Positions 34,432 through 50,370 are shown, counted from the stretch's first letter. The stretch: DNA of 54,258 nt from Candidatus Propionivibrio dominans (GCA_016709335.1 JADJNC010000023.1:1-54258); one strand, 5' to 3'. A program made the numbers and translations. The notes: generated by a model from the sequence alone, not told the origin.

Positions 34432-37224
34432 TCACTGCGCAGACCGTCCTTCCGGCAGCAGCCGCAATCCCGCCGGCAGCGATTCGCCGAACGCGCGGCG
34501 TTCGTCGGCCTGGTCGAGTTCGACCACGCTGCTGATCTGCGTGATCCAGGTGGCGCTGGCGTTGATCGCTCTCAGCCGCGCCAGCACACGATCGCGCAGT
34601 TCGTCCGGCAGGTCGCGCGAACGGTCGCCGGTCAGCCGGGCGAGCTGGGTGGCGGCAAAGGCGGCCGGCTCGACCTTCTTCCAGTCGACGGCCAGCACGG
34701 CTTCCAGCCAGCGGCCGGCGACTTCGGGCGGCACCACCTGGTGGGCGCTGCCGTAGAGCGACTGGCGTGCGCCGATGCGGCCGAGCGCCCACCAGCCGAG
34801 TGCTTTCTCCGTCGCCTTGTGCAGCCGTTCAAGCAGCCGTTCGCCAAGGTCGAGCTTGTGCTCGATGGGCAATCTTTCGAGCGAAGCGACGAGGCGCAGC
34901 ATGTCGTCATGACTGCCGGCAAGGGCCGTCGCCAGGCGGCTGCGCGTCTTTGCCGCGCTCTGCAGCGAAGGGGCCAGTTCCGCCAGCAGTTTTTCCTGCA
35001 GCGCAGCCGGCAAGCCGCCCGCGGCGCGTCGCCACAGGGTCCACCATTCCGACCAGTTCTGGCTCTCGCCGACGTACTCGATTCCTTGCCCATGCAGGGC
35101 GCACAGTTGCTCGATACGCCACTCGTCGAGCGCATAGCCGAGCCCTGGGCGCAGGCAGTAACCGGCGAGGTTGAGCCACAGACGTTCGTGCTCGGCCGAG
35201 CGGCGGCGGCGCCGCGCGCGCTGCATCAGCGCGTCGAAAAGCGCACGCAGCAGCGGCATGTCCCAGTGTTCACGCTTGCCCAGCAGATGCTCAAGCTGGC
35301 TGCGCATGCGCCGGACTTCCTTGCTCTCCAGCGCTTGCGAACGCGCCCCGAAAACATTCTCGATACACTGCACGGCGTCGGCAAAGCGTGGCGGCATGGC
35401 TTCTGCCGAAACCACCGGCTCGCCGTTGCCAGCGCGCTCGCCGCGTAACTGGAATTCGAGCAGCCAGCGCCGCGCGACATCTTCGCTACTGACGCAGTGC
35501 AACTCCAGCGTGCCGACTTCGGTCATCGAGGTGATCAGTTGCACGCGCACTTCGCGCTGGGTGCTGCCGGCGTGCGCCTGCACGACGGTGGCGATCGGCG
35601 GCAGGCGAATGAAATCCTCATCGGTCAATTCAGCGATCTCGCCCGGCCGATAGGCGGTATCGGCCACCGACGACGCCAGGTGAAAGCGCACCGGCTGACC
35701 GAGTCGCAAGCTGAAGCTGCGTTCGGCAAGCCGGATTTCGTGCCCTTCTTCGCTGCCGCGCGGCAGGATGCAGACGCCGCGCCGCTGCTGGCCCTTGCCC
35801 TCCTCTTCGAGAACCAGGAAATAACTGCGCGCCGATCCGCCGCCGATTCCTCGTCCGCCCGCTTTGCGCAGCAGGGCGTAGGCGACGGCGCCGCGCGCCA
35901 CCGCGATATCGGGGTTGTCGTTGTGCAGGATGCGCAGCGCCACGCCACGCCATTCGCCGAGCGTACTGTGCAGGCGTTCGGCGAGCGCGCCGGAACGAAA
36001 CACCCCGCCGTTGAAGAGCAGCGAATCGGGTACCGGCAGTCGATCCTGGTTTTGGTCATTGGCCAGCGCCTGGCGCGCCGCCTGCGCATGCTTGTGCAGA
36101 AAGGCGGCGACGTGGCGCGTAATTGCCGGGTCGGCGGGATAGGGCAGACCGAACTCGACGAGCGCGGCGCGCCGTTGCTGCAGCGGCTCATCCGGCGCAA
36201 CGCGCGGAAAGAAGCCATCGACGATCAGTTGCAGGACTTCATCGCGCTTCAGCTCGATCGTCCGCGCGCCGCCGATCAGTTTCGACCCGCCACCGAGCAG
36301 CGTTACTTGCACGGCCTCCGGTGCGCTGCTGACAGCAGTTGCTCCTTGGCCGCACGGCAGCGTGCCGTGAGCTGCGAGAAGCGCGCCGCGCTCAGTCGCC
36401 CCTCGTTGCCCGGCAGACGCGATTCGACGAGATGGGCAAGCGCCAGATCCATGTTGTCGCCACCGAGCATCAGGTGGTTGCCAACGCCGATCCGTGTCAA
36501 TTCCGGCTCGCCATCCTGAATCGCCACCTGGATCAGGGTCAGGTCGGTGGTACCGCCGCCGACATCGCAGACCATCAGCAGCCGGGTTTGCTCAAGCTCC
36601 TCGGCGAGGCGCTGCCGATGGCGGAACAGCCAGTCGTAGAACGCCGCCTGCGGTTCCTCAAGCAGCCGCAGATTCGGCAAACCCGCCTGTCGCGCCGCTT
36701 CCAGCGTCAGTGCCCGCGCGCCTTCGTCGAAGGAGGCGGGAACGGTCAGGATGACCTGCTGCTGCTCCAGCGGCGATTTCGGGAAGCGGTGCAGCCAGGC
36801 GGCGCGCACATGCGCCAGATAGCTGGCGCTGGCGACCACCGGCGAGACCTTGGCGACCTCCTCGTCGGCGCCCCAGGGCAGGATCGGCGCCAGGCGGTCG
36901 ACCGCGGCGTGCGACAGCCAGCTCTTGGCGCTGGCCACCAGCCGCCCCGGAACCTGGGCGCCAAGATCGAGCGCCAGACGGCCGGTGAGCACCGGCTCGC
37001 TGCCGTCCGCAGCTTGTCCACGGCAGTTGCAGATCGCCCGGGCTGATTTCCCCGGCCGCCGGATGGAAGCGTACGGAAGGCAGCAAGGGCCGCGCCGCCA
37101 CCTGGCCGGGGCTGACCAGTTGCTCGATTTCGAACAGCTCGACCTCCTGCTTGCCGGGCGCCGCGTAAGCGACGACGGTGTTGCTGGTGCCGAGGTCGAT
37201 ACCGACGATGTAGGGGTTTTTCAT
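34432..37224 (-). CDS. Large divergent Hsp70-family protein, two frameshifts
   Basis: Reconstructed, this gene encodes about 930 residues: an Hsp70 ATPase domain and a long C-terminal extension of the type annotated DUF3731. The first part begins MKNPYIVGIDLGTSNTVVAY (phosphate 1 motif). Near 37013 the frame shifts and continues with VLTGRLALDLGAQVPGRLVA, including VCDVGGGTTDLTLIQV (phosphate 2) and LGGDNMDLALA. Near 36325 it shifts back to VQVTLLGGGSKLIGGARTIE and runs to 34432. The classical substrate-binding domain is not recognisable; instead a helical region with WWTLWRRAAGGLP, GRIGARQSLYGSAHQVVPP follows. It is the third gene of an operon with DUF2760 and a second Hsp70 protein. Both lesions are single bases, so likely sequence errors. 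Confidence 0.85.
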
Positions 37225-37337
37225 CGTGGAAATTTAGCGCACAGTCGAGATGCAAGGATAGGAGCAACTGTGCGCCGGGGGCTGGCATAAAACGGGGTTT
37301 TCCGGCTGCTGAGCCGATGTTTAACTCTCCCAGCCCC

Positions 37338-37449
37338 GCAAACCCCCCCAGCCCCCCTTGTCCCTCTACAGGGAGGCTTCGCGCTCAGGGGGGAGTGCGC
37401 TCGTGTGGTTTGCTCCTCCCCTGACAAGGGAGGCCGGGAGGGGTTTCGC
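37338..37449. repeat. GC-rich imperfect inverted repeat between two hsp70 genes
   Basis: Left arm GCAAACCCCCCCAGCCCCCC plus TTGTCCCTC (37338-37366) pairs with the segment at 37419-37449 (CCCTGACAAGGGAGGCCGGG, AGGGGTTTCGC). Further small hairpins lie between. The 267 bases 37225-37491 hold no gene; the structure could attenuate transcription between the two hsp70 genes. Confidence 0.6.
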
Positions 37450-37491
37450 AGTTACCGACACCAGCCGACCTACCCATCAACCCCATCACAC

Positions 37492-39335
<1,844 letters not shown>

Positions 39336-39339
<4 letters not shown>

Positions 39340-39899
39340 AGCTCAACCTCCGCCGGCGCCACGATGCGCAGCTCATGGCCACTCGCTAATTTGGGCAGGC
39401 GAGTTTCGTCTACCCGCCAGCCGCGATGCGTGATGCTGCCCTTGAAGGGTGGCTGGCCGACGACGTTGCCGGTGATGCGAATCGCCGCCGCATCGAAGCC
39501 TTCCGCCAGCGTGATGCGGCTGCCTTCGACTTCGGTACGCACCGGGCTGATCGTGAAGTTGTCGCGCAGCACCTTGCGACAGCCTTCATGGACCACGCGC
39601 GCCGCCGCGCCGACATCGGCGTCGGCATAGGCGGCAACGTCTTCCTGGATGAAGTCGATGAAGCGCGCCTCGCGCTGCAACAGGCCGAGGAGTTGCAGCG
39701 CGCCGTCCGGCGCCGCCTCGCGCAGCGGGACGACGGGCGTTTTTGGCGCGGCAGGAGCAGGAGCAGATGGTTCGCTACGCTGCACACCGTCGCGCAAGTC
39801 CTGCACGCGGGCGGCGAACTGGCTGTCGGAAATGATCGAGAAAAAGGTGCCAAAGGCAAGTGAAATCCTGCTCAGCAGGGAGGGTGGGGATTGTTTCAT
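39336..39899 (-). CDS. DUF2760 domain protein
   Basis: A 187-residue protein of the DUF2760 family. The N-terminus (RISLAFGTFFSIISDSQFA) is a hydrophobic or amphipathic segment that could attach it to the membrane, followed by a Pro/Ala-rich linker (APAPAAPKTPVVPL) and the DUF2760 domain (ALQLLGLLQREARFIDFIQEDVAAYADADVG... to EGSRITLAEGFDAAAIRITG, in pieces). The pattern GxxARxVHEGCRKVL is characteristic. It is the first gene of an operon with two Hsp70 proteins, overlapping the next by four bases; the same trio is found in many proteobacteria, implying the proteins act together. No function is established. Confidence 0.88.
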
Positions 39900-40302
39900 T
39901 GAAGGATCCTGGTATTTAGGTGTGCCGCCGCAGCGGTTTGGTGAAGTACTCGGAGACCTGGCTGTTGCGGCACCAGACTGGGCTGGCTCGTTGCGTCGGG
40001 TCTTCTGCGAGAGGGGTAATCGTTCCTGGCTTGCGCAGGGCCGCCAGCGCAGAGGGGAGATAAAACGCCGTTCGGGTCATGCCGCAATGATTGTTGGCGA
40101 CCCGCCGCTGGCGCTTCAGGCGCTCTGCAAGCGCGCAATATAAACCATTCTGTCGTTTTCGGGTACTGCCGGTGCTGAGATTACCCTCTGGCTGACGAAA
40201 GGGGGAGCGGAATCAGGGCTGTCCGGATTCGTCATGGGTGTTATTGGGACAGCATAGTATTTCTTAAATGAAAGAATTCAAAGCTGACCACGTTAGCTCC
40301 GG
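39900..40302. other. 403-bp intergenic region upstream of the DUF2760-Hsp70 operon
   Basis: No gene with family support was found; short frames here lack ribosome sites. It should contain the operon promoter. I see no clear heat-shock (sigma-32) promoter by eye. Confidence 0.4.
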
Positions 40303-40707
40303 TTATCTTGTGACGAGGACTTCTTTAACGACATGTTCACTCCGCCTAGAACAGCCTCCTCCTGGAGCACAGGAGAGGTTCTGCTTTTCGAAGAAAACCA
40401 GCTTAACTTTCTCCACACCCGTTGCTGCTAAAGCTTCCTTTGCACTCTCTTCAATACTCCTAATGTCTTGTGGGTCGGTGATTTCGTAGAACTGAACAAG
40501 CGGATAACGGCCGGGGGCAACGTAGTAAATTTTTCCAGAGTGAGTTCTCTCTACATCACTGCGCTTATCGAAGCGCCCGTACCTCTCGGTGATGAATTTA
40601 GCAACTGCGCCCGCCTGCTCATGGTCCTGTGCTCCCGGCACATAGAAACACCCGGCGACGACCGCAGACAAAATCGCGATGCCACCCCGGAGGAATAGAC
40701 CACTCAC
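40303..40707 (-). CDS. Small lipoprotein of unknown function
   Basis: A 134-residue predicted lipoprotein: the N-terminus MSGLFLRGGIAILSAVVAGC has a lipobox VAGC, so Cys20 would be lipidated. The mature part has FITERYGRFDKRSDVERTHSG, YYVAPGRYPLVQFYEITDPQ and a C-terminal CAPGGGCSRRSEHVV with two cysteines. The alpha-beta arrangement recalls small proteins that fold against the envelope, but no family is recognised. It is isolated, on the same strand as the Hsp70 operon and leuA. Base composition is a little lower in GC than its neighbours, which may indicate acquisition. Confidence 0.7.
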   Translation of the reverse strand: MSGLFLRGGIAILSAVVAGCFYVPGAQDHEQAGAVAKFITERYGRFDKRSDVERTHSGKIYYVAPGRYPLVQFYEITDPQDIRSIEESAKEALAATGVEKVKLVFFEKQNLSCAPGGGCSRRSEHVVKEVLVTR

Positions 40708-41053
40708 CCGCTCGCATCTCCTCCCACTGCTGTTGTAGCCGCTTGACCGGCACCGGAACCAGCCTGAGCTTCACCTTGAGCGTCTGCTTTCCTGAACGGG
40801 CTACTGCCTCTTTGGGTCGTACTGAGACAGTCAAAAACCCATAATCTCATCATGATTCGCCGCAAAATGCTGCAACGCGCAATGGCTGCTGCATCTAAAT
40901 CACGGACTACGGATATCCAAACCGCAAAGGCGCGAATGCATCTAGGTGCAGGCTCTGCATTCCCTTCAGTCACATTTGCTTCACGGCACAAAGTTCGCCA
41001 GGAAGTCGATGGTGCCGGTTCCCCTGGTGAGCTTTGTGTCTTCGCGCTGAAGC
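40708..41053. other. 346-bp intergenic region downstream of leuA
   Basis: No gene could be supported. A frame on the minus strand (about 40619-40834) has no ribosome site and overlaps the lipoprotein. Possible decayed DNA; composition is mixed and less GC-rich than the genes around it. Confidence 0.4.
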
Positions 41054-42928
<1,875 letters not shown>

Positions 42929-43088
42929 AGCGGCGCAGAGGTCTGTGTCGATGGAGAGATCATAGCGAAAGATCGGCGGCAAGTGCTTGCGTTTTGTAGT
43001 AAGGTTGGCCTTATATAAAGCATAGTATTGCTATATATATAAATTTTAAGAATTATAATTGCCGAATAACAAACCTGAAGGCCATATC

Positions 43089-43554
43089 ATGGAAATCGAT
43101 CGCTTCGACCGGCAGATTTTGCAGGTGATTCAGCAGGATGGACGCATCAGCAACCAGGATCTGGCCGATCGCATCGGCCTGTCGCCCTCGCCCTGCCTGC
43201 GCCGCGTGCGCGCACTCGAGGAAGCAGGCATCGTCACCGGCTACCGTGCCTTTGGTCAACGCCAAGGCGCTCGGCTTTACGCTGATGGCGCTGATCTACA
43301 TCTCGATGGACAAGCACACACCGGAGCGCTTCGAGCACTTCGAGAAGGAAATCAGCCAGATTTCCGAGGTGCTCGAATGCCTGCTGATTACCGGGCAGGA
43401 TGCCGATTATCAGATCAAGGTCATCGTCAGGGACATGGACGCCTTTCAGGAACTCCTGCTCAACCGCATCAACCGCATACAGGGCGTGACCGGTGTACAT
43501 TCAAGCTTCGTTCTGCGCCGTGTGGTCGACAAGACGGCAGTGCCGGTGGGATAG
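43089..43554 (+). CDS. Lrp/AsnC-family transcriptional regulator, frameshifted
   Basis: A feast/famine regulator: N-terminal helix-turn-helix (DRFDRQILQVIQQDGRISNQ, LADRIGLSPSPCLRRV) and C-terminal RAM/AsnC effector domain (ALGFTLMALIYISMDKHTPE, CLLITGQDADYQIKVIV). The frame breaks in a TTT at 43251-43253; removing one T gives GYRALVNAKALG and a 154-residue protein of exactly family length, so an extra T in the homopolymer is the likely cause. ATG 43089 chosen as it starts MEIDRFDRQIL. Divergent from leuA, with an AT-rich interval containing TATATATATAAATT; Lrp-type control of leucine synthesis is plausible. Confidence 0.9.
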
Positions 43555-43581
43555 CTGCAAGATTGTATTCAGGTTCTGCTC

Positions 43582-43675
43582 GTCATTCCGGCGAAAGCCG
43601 GAATCCAGAAAACCGGGGCACTGGACACCGGCTTCTGCCCCGAAGGAAACACTCCTGGGGTGCGCCGGTGTGACG
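43582..43675. repeat. REP-like hairpin repeat after lrp
   Basis: Outer arms GTCATTCCGGCG and CGCCGGTGTGAC, inner CCGGCGAAAGCCGG hairpin and the CCCCGAAGGAAA / CTGGGGTGCGCCGG half shared with 16806-16900, but with the ATTCC and ACACC arms exchanged between the two copies. Confidence 0.75.
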
Positions 43676-43707
43676 GCTATTCGGTGTTTTCTTAACTGAA
43701 TCTGGAA

Positions 43708-46700
43708 TTAAATGGTGTTGCGCTTTCCAGGCCGAAGGTTCCGGATGAAGTGAATGGCATCGTCGACGTAGGTAAAGACGACAGGGATCACCAACAGGCT
43801 AAGGAAGGTCGAGGTGATCAGCCCGCCGATGACGACAATGGCCATCGGGGCGCGGAAGCTCGGGTCGGTACCGAGTCCGATGGCGATCGGCAGCATGCCG
43901 GCACCCATGGCAATGGTGGTCATCACAATCGGTCGGGCACGCTTGCGGCAGGCATCGAGCAGCGCGTGCCAGCGGTCGAGGCCGGGCTTGCCGTCAACGC
44001 CACGGCGGGCGAGGATGACATAGTCAATGAGCAGGATGGAGTTCTTGGTGGCAATGCCCATCAGCATGATCAGGCCGATCATCGAGGGCATCGACAGCGC
44101 CGTTTGCGTCACGAACAAGGCCAGGAAGGCGCCCGGTACCGAGAGCACCAGTGCGGCCAGGATGGTTAACGGCTGGACGAAATCCTTGAACAGCAGTACC
44201 AGAACGACGTAGATGCAGAGCACGCCGGTCAGCATCGCCAGACCGAAGCTGGAGAACAGTTCGCCCATTGCTTCCGCGTCGCCGACGGTGGTTTGCAGGA
44301 TGCCCGGCGGCAGTTTGGCCAGGCTGGGCAGTGCCAGCGCCTGCTTTTCCACCTCGCCAAGCGGTTGCTGGTTCAGTTCGATTTCAAAATTGATATTGCG
44401 CAGGCGGTCGTAGCGGTCGATCTCGGCCGGCCCGCCGGAGATCGTGAGCGTGGCCACGGTGCCGATCATCACCGGCCCGTTTTTTCCCGGAACCGTCATC
44501 CGCTCCAGCAGGCTTGAATCCTGGCGCGCTTCCGGCGGCAGTTTGACGATTATCGGCACCTGGCGCTGCGCGAGGTTCAGCTTGGCGATGCTCTGGTCAT
44601 AGTCGCCGGCGGTGGCAATGCGCAGCACGTCGGCAATCGCCGCCGAGGTGACACCGAGGTCGGCCGCGCGGCCAAAATCGGGGCGGACAACCAGTTCCGG
44701 GCGAACCAGGCTGGCCGTCGAAGTGATCGCACCGATGCCGGGAAGGGTGCGCAATTCGCGCTCGACCAGGCGTGCGTGCTCGGTCAGCAATGAGCCGTTT
44801 TCGCTGGCCAGCACCAGAACGTATTTCTCGCTTGATCCTCCAAGCCCGACCTTGACCTGTACGCCGGGAAGTGCCGCCAGTGCCTCGCGCAGTTGGCGCT
44901 CGACGGTTTGCTTCCTGACGCCACCCCGTTCTTTGCGCGGCGTCATGTTGATGGTCAGTGTGGCCTTGCGCACCTCGGACGCGCCCCGCGGAGCAAAGGG
45001 GTCGCTGCCGGCAGCCCCGCCGCCGATGGCGGTATAGACCATCTTCACGTTCGGATTCTGCTCGACGATTCGGCGCGCCTGTTCGGCGGCAGCGAAGGTT
45101 TCCTTGAAGGTGCTGCCGGGTTGCAACGCGAGATAAACCTGGGTTTGCGACAGGTCATCGGGCGGAATGAAACCCGTCGCTAGCAACGGCACCAGCGCAA
45201 AGGAACCGAAGAAGAAAACTATGGCGGCAAGGGTGGTGGTAATCCGGTGCTTCAGACACCATGCCGCCCAGCCCGTGTAGATCGTCAGCCAGCGGGGTTC
45301 GCGCTGCTCATTTTTCGGCGGACGCAGGATGTAAGCTGCCATCATCGGTGTCAGCATGCGCGCGACGACCAGCGAGAAAAAGACGGCATGGCTGCCGTCC
45401 AGCCGAACTGGACGAAAAATTTTCCGGGTACGCCACTCATGAAGGCGGTGGGCAGGAAGACGGCGATCAGCGTAAAGGTGGTGGCGATCACCGCCAGGCC
45501 GATCTCGTCGGCGGCCTCGATCGCCGCCTGATAAGGCGTCTTGCCCATGCGCAGGTGGCGCATGATGTTTTCGATTTCGACGATGGCGTCATCGACCAGG
45601 ATACCGACGACCAGCGACAGCGAGAGCAAGGTCACGACGTTGAGCGTGAAGCCCATGAAAGACATCGCCGCAAAGGTCGGGATGATCGACAACGGCAGGG
45701 CCGTGGCCGAAATGATCGTGGCGCGCCAGTCACGCAGGAAGAGCCAGACGACGATGACGGCCAGCAACGCGCCTTCGATCAGCAGCGCCATCGAGCCTTC
45801 GAAGTTCTCGATGACCGGGTCGACGAAATTGAAGGCCTCGGTAATCGTGATATCCGGGTGATCGACCTTCAGCTTCTCCAGTGCCTCGCGCACGCCGTTG
45901 GCCACATCGACCTCGCTGGCACCGCGCGCGCGGACGATCTCGAAGCCGACCACCGGCTTGCCGTTGAGCAACGCGGCCGAACGTTGTTCGCCCACCGTGT
46001 CGCTGACCGTAGCCAGTTCGTTCAGTCGCACCCTGCGACCATCGGAAAGTACGATATCCAGTTCGGCAAGTTCCTCGGCCGATTGCACCGTGGCAATCGT
46101 ACGTACCGATTGTTCAATCCCCCCGATATCTGAAATTCCGCCCGAGGCTTCCTGCTGGATCTGGCGGAGCTGGCGTGAGACATCGGCGGCCGTGACGCGC
46201 AAGGCCAGTAAACGCGCGGGATCCAGTTCGACGCGGATTTCACGGGTGACGCCACCGACGCGGGCGACGGAGCCAACCCCCCGGACGCTGAGGATGGCTT
46301 TGCTGATGGTGTTGTCAACCAGCCAGGACAGCGCTTCGTCATCGAGGCGGCTGGAGGCCACGGTGTAAGTGAGGATCGGCGCGCCGGCCAGGTTGGCCTT
46401 GGATATCACCGGATCCTTGAGATCGCCGGGCAGGTCGGCGCGGATGCGCGATACGGCATCGCGTACATCATCGACCGCTTCCTGCGTCGGCTTCTCCAGG
46501 CGGAATTCGACGGTGACGATGGCCGTGCCGTCCTGCACCTTGGTGTAGATGTGCTTGATGCCCTGCAGGGTGGCTACCGAGTTTTCGATCTTGCGCGCCA
46601 CCTCGGTTTCCATCTGCGCCGGAGCGGCACCGGGCAGGCTGGCGGTAACGGTCACCGTTGGCAGGTCAATGTCGGGAAATTGCTGGACCTTCATGCCCTT

Positions 46701-46790
46701 GAAGGCCATCAGGCCAAGCACGGTAAGCATCAGGAAGAGCAAAACCGCCGGGATCGGATTGCGGATCGACCAGGTTGAAACGTTGATCAT
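43708..46790 (-). CDS. RND-family efflux pump inner membrane transporter, frameshifted
   Basis: A 1027-residue AcrB/MexF-like (HAE1) proton antiporter, reconstructed from two frames. The first frame holds TM1 and the first porter domain through TM4-TM5 (LVVGILVDDAIVEIENI with the proton-relay acids) to FVQFGWTAAM; one base is missing near 45386, after which FSLVVARMLTPMMAAYIL continues in the other frame to 43708. The second half has IMLMGIATKNSILLIDYV and ends RNLRPGKRNTI. It overlaps the adaptor gene by four bases, so the two subunits are co-translated; no outer membrane TolC-like gene is adjacent. Substrate cannot be predicted. Confidence 0.92.
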
Positions 46791-47909
46791 GGCGACGAAC
46801 CGCCAGCGGTTTTGTCCGGAACGATGCGAACTGTATCGCCATCGGCCAGGAAGCCGCCACCGCTGGCGACAACCTGGGCCTGGGCATCGAGGCCACTGAT
46901 TTCGATGCGTTCGCCGTTGCGACGAGCAGTGTCGATCTTGACCTGCGTCACCTTGTCATTATCGACCCGGAAAACATAGGCAAACCCTTCGCGCAGCAGC
47001 ACGGCGGATTGCGGCAGGGTCAGCGCCGAACTCTGGCCGAGGCGGAATTCGCCGCGTGCAAACATGCCGGCGCTGACCACCTGCGCCGCCTTTTCCGGCA
47101 GGTCGACATAAACCAGCGCATTGCGCGTTTGCGGGTCGACGCTCGGCGCTATGGCACGCACCACGCCCTCAAGCACCTCGCCATTCGGGCCGCTCCAAGG
47201 TGGCTACCTGGCCGGGCTTGAGGCGGGCGAGTTCGGCCGAGGTGACTTCGGCACGCCATTCGAGCCGGCCGCCGCGAATCAGGCGGAAAAGCTCCTGGCC
47301 GGTTTCCGTCAATGTTCCGACAGTCGCGGCGCGGGCCGAGATGATCCCGTCGTCCGGCGCCAGCACGGAGGCCTTGGAACGCTTCAGTTGCGCTGTCTTC
47401 AGCCGTGCCCTGGCGACATTGAGGCGGGCCAGCGCGGTGTCGGCGACAGTTTGAGTTTGCGTGCTCTGCTGCGGACTGAAAAAGCCCTTTTCCCGAAGCT
47501 GCCGGGCGCGCTCGTTGTTGGCGCGGGCTTCGGCGAGGGTGGCTTCGGCTTCAGCGACCATGGCCAGTGACTCGGCCAATTCGTTTTCCACCGTTTCGGG
47601 TGCGATGCGCGCCAGAATCTGGCCTTTCTTCACCACATCGCCGACGTTGGCCTGTACCTCGGTAATCCGGTAATTATTGATTTCCGGGCCAATGATGGCC
47701 TCCTGCCAGGCCGCGATATTGCCGCTGGCCTTGAGTGTCATTGGCCACTCAAGTACTTGCGGCGTGGTCGTGGCGACAGTGAGCGCGGCCTTGCCGGGCA
47801 CTGGCGAGGAGCCGGCATCCTTGCCGGCTTCGCTGCACGCGGCGAGCAACACCACGACGAGTGCCTGGCCGAGCAGTCGGCTGCTGATGTTCATTGGTTT
47901 GTCTGGCAT
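46787..47909 (-). CDS. RND efflux adaptor (membrane fusion) lipoprotein, frameshifted
   Basis: Periplasmic adaptor of the pump encoded next to it. The N-terminus has a lipobox LLAAC (MNISSRLLGQALVVVLLAAC), then a barrel-sandwich half (GNIAAWQEAIIGPEI), a coiled-coil hairpin (EATLAEARANNERARQL) and the second half motif VLAPDDGIISARAATVGTL. Near 47196 an extra G in TTGGAG breaks the frame; without it the sequence reads TLSGPNGEVLEGVVRAIAPS and runs on to 46787, 373 residues. Start is ATG 47909 or, giving a tighter signal peptide, ATG 47894; neither has a clear ribosome site. A divergent repeat separates it from rluF. Confidence 0.9.
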
Positions 47910-47985
47910 TGTGGCAGGCTATCTGAATGGGCAATCAGCATGTACCTCCGGGCAAGCCGTCACGAAGAAGCCAAAACAAAGCCCC

Positions 47986-48049
47986 GTCATTCCGGGCTTG
48001 ACCCGGGATCCAGCACAAAGCACTGGATCCCGGCTTGCGCCGGGATGAC
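47986..48049. repeat. GTCATTCCGGGC hairpin repeat
   Basis: A strong inverted repeat: GTCATTCCGGG...ACCCGGGATCCAG on the left pairs with CTGGATCCCGG...CCGGGATGAC on the right. Between rluF and the RND adaptor, both strands divergent around it. Could end transcripts from the left-hand gene. Confidence 0.75.
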
Positions 48050-48104
48050 GAAGTAAAAAAGTGCATCGCTTTCAACACGGCTGACTGCGGGTTTCATAGG
48101 GTGA

Positions 48105-49274
48105 CTAAAAACGTTCGTTCTCGTTCAGGTAGCGCCATTGCCCGACGGGGAGCTTACCCAGCGACACACTGCCGATGCGGATGCGTTTGACGGCGGTCAC
48201 GCGCAGGCCGACCAGCTCGCACATGCGCTGAATCTGTCGTTTCCGGCTTTCGTGCAGGACAAAGCGCAGTTGCTGCTCGCTTTGCCAGGACACCTGCGCC
48301 CGCTTCAGTTTGACATCATCAAGCGCAAGACCCTGGTTGAGCAACTGCATTCCCTCGTCCGCGAGCTCGCCTTCGACCCGCACCATGTATTCCTTTTCCA
48401 GTCGCGTATCGTCACCGCCAATGCGGCGGGCAACGCTGCCCTCCTGGGTGAATACCAGCATGCCCGTCGCATCGGCGTCGAGTTGGCCCGCCAGCGCCAG
48501 ACCACGCAAATGAGTGGCCTTGAAATGGTACCGGCTATCGTCTTCACGCCAGCGATTCTCGGGGCGGATCGACTGCAATGCGTTCTCACCGTCGACTTCA
48601 AGCGGCTTGTTGAACAGGATGGTCACGCTCTCGGTCTGGTGCGTACTGGCGGCATCCTTGATCTCGATCCGTGCGCCCGGGAGAACCCGGGTGCCGAGCG
48701 TGGTGATCACCACACCATCGACACTTACCCAGCCGTTCTCGATCCATTCATCCGCCTCACGCCGCGAGCACTGGCTCATCTCGCTGATCCGTTTGGACAA
48801 ACGCGGCGGCTCCTTGGGCGGGCGACGTAGCGCGCCCTCGGCAATTTGTGGTGGTGATGGCGTCTCATTGCGTGGCGGAGGTGCTGGCAATGACGAGTGC
48901 GGGAACGGGGCAGCATGAGTCCGCTCTGGTTCCTGTCGCGGCGACATCGGCTCGCCATAAGGTCGGGGCGGAGGAAACGCGCGGGCACCGGTACTGCGAG
49001 CGATGCCGCGTTTGGGATAGTTCCTGGCTTTCTCCGCTACACGAAATTCAGGCTGTTGCGGAGCCTCATCATTCCCGGCTGTTGTTTCAGCTGGCACGGC
49101 GCTCACCTCGCGTGCCGGCGCACGATTGCCGGGGCGTTGCGCAAGCGACTGTTTCGCTGCCTTGAAACCACCGCGAACCGGTTTGCGGGCGCGCACTCCG
49201 GGGTCATCGGCCACGCTCGACGTCGCGGGTCTGGGAGGAAGTTTCAGGGTTGGTCGAGATGGGGAGCGAGGCAT
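48105..49274 (-). CDS. rluF: 23S rRNA pseudouridine synthase, RluF-like, with long disordered N-terminus
   Basis: A 389-residue RsuA/RluB/E/F-family enzyme. The C-terminal 230 residues hold an S4 RNA-binding domain (RLSKRISEMSQCSRREADEW) and the catalytic domain with GQLDADATGMLVFTQEG (catalytic Asp) and RKRQIQRMCELVGLRV. The pattern VTILFNKPLEVDGENALQ and NHLRGL-like THLRGLALAGQL are closest to RluF, which modifies U2604 of 23S rRNA. The first 150 residues are Pro/Arg/Ala-rich and probably disordered; an internal start is possible, but the ATG at 49274 is the first in the open frame. RluE/RluB remain alternatives. It runs away from rpoH behind a terminator. Confidence 0.88.
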   Translation of the reverse strand: MPRSPSRPTLKLPPRPATSSVADDPGVRARKPVRGGFKAAKQSLAQRPGNRAPAREVSAVPAETTAGNDEAPQQPEFRVAEKARNYPKRGIARSTGARAFPPPRPYGEPMSPRQEPERTHAAPFPHSSLPAPPPRNETPSPPQIAEGALRRPPKEPPRLSKRISEMSQCSRREADEWIENGWVSVDGVVITTLGTRVLPGARIEIKDAASTHQTESVTILFNKPLEVDGENALQSIRPENRWREDDSRYHFKATHLRGLALAGQLDADATGMLVFTQEGSVARRIGGDDTRLEKEYMVRVEGELADEGMQLLNQGLALDDVKLKRAQVSWQSEQQLRFVLHESRKRQIQRMCELVGLRVTAVKRIRIGSVSLGKLPVGQWRYLNENERF

Positions 49275-49349
49275 GGTGGAAACTTTTTCAATCGACAGCC
49301 GGGCAGTTTACGCCAGTCCTTGCTCGAAACGAGGCATGCAGGTCAGAAA

Positions 49350-49381
49350 AAATGCCGCTCAGCGCTGGCTGAACGGCATTT
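49350..49381 (-). terminator. Rho-independent terminator of rpoH
   Basis: Arms AAATGCCG(C)TCAGC and GCTGA(A)CGGCATTT around a short loop between rpoH and the rluF-like gene. It ends the rpoH transcript, 28 bases after its stop. Confidence 0.8.
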
Positions 49382-49408
49382 CCGGGGATCCCGGTCGGGC
49401 TACCGGCT

Positions 49409-50266
<858 letters not shown>

Positions 50267-50370
50267 TTGAATCACCACCTTATTACTTATGTTCCTGATT
50301 GAATTTTAGCACTCCATGACTGAGAGTGCTAAGGGCGACGGAAAGTTTCTTGTGTCAGTTTGTAATCCAT

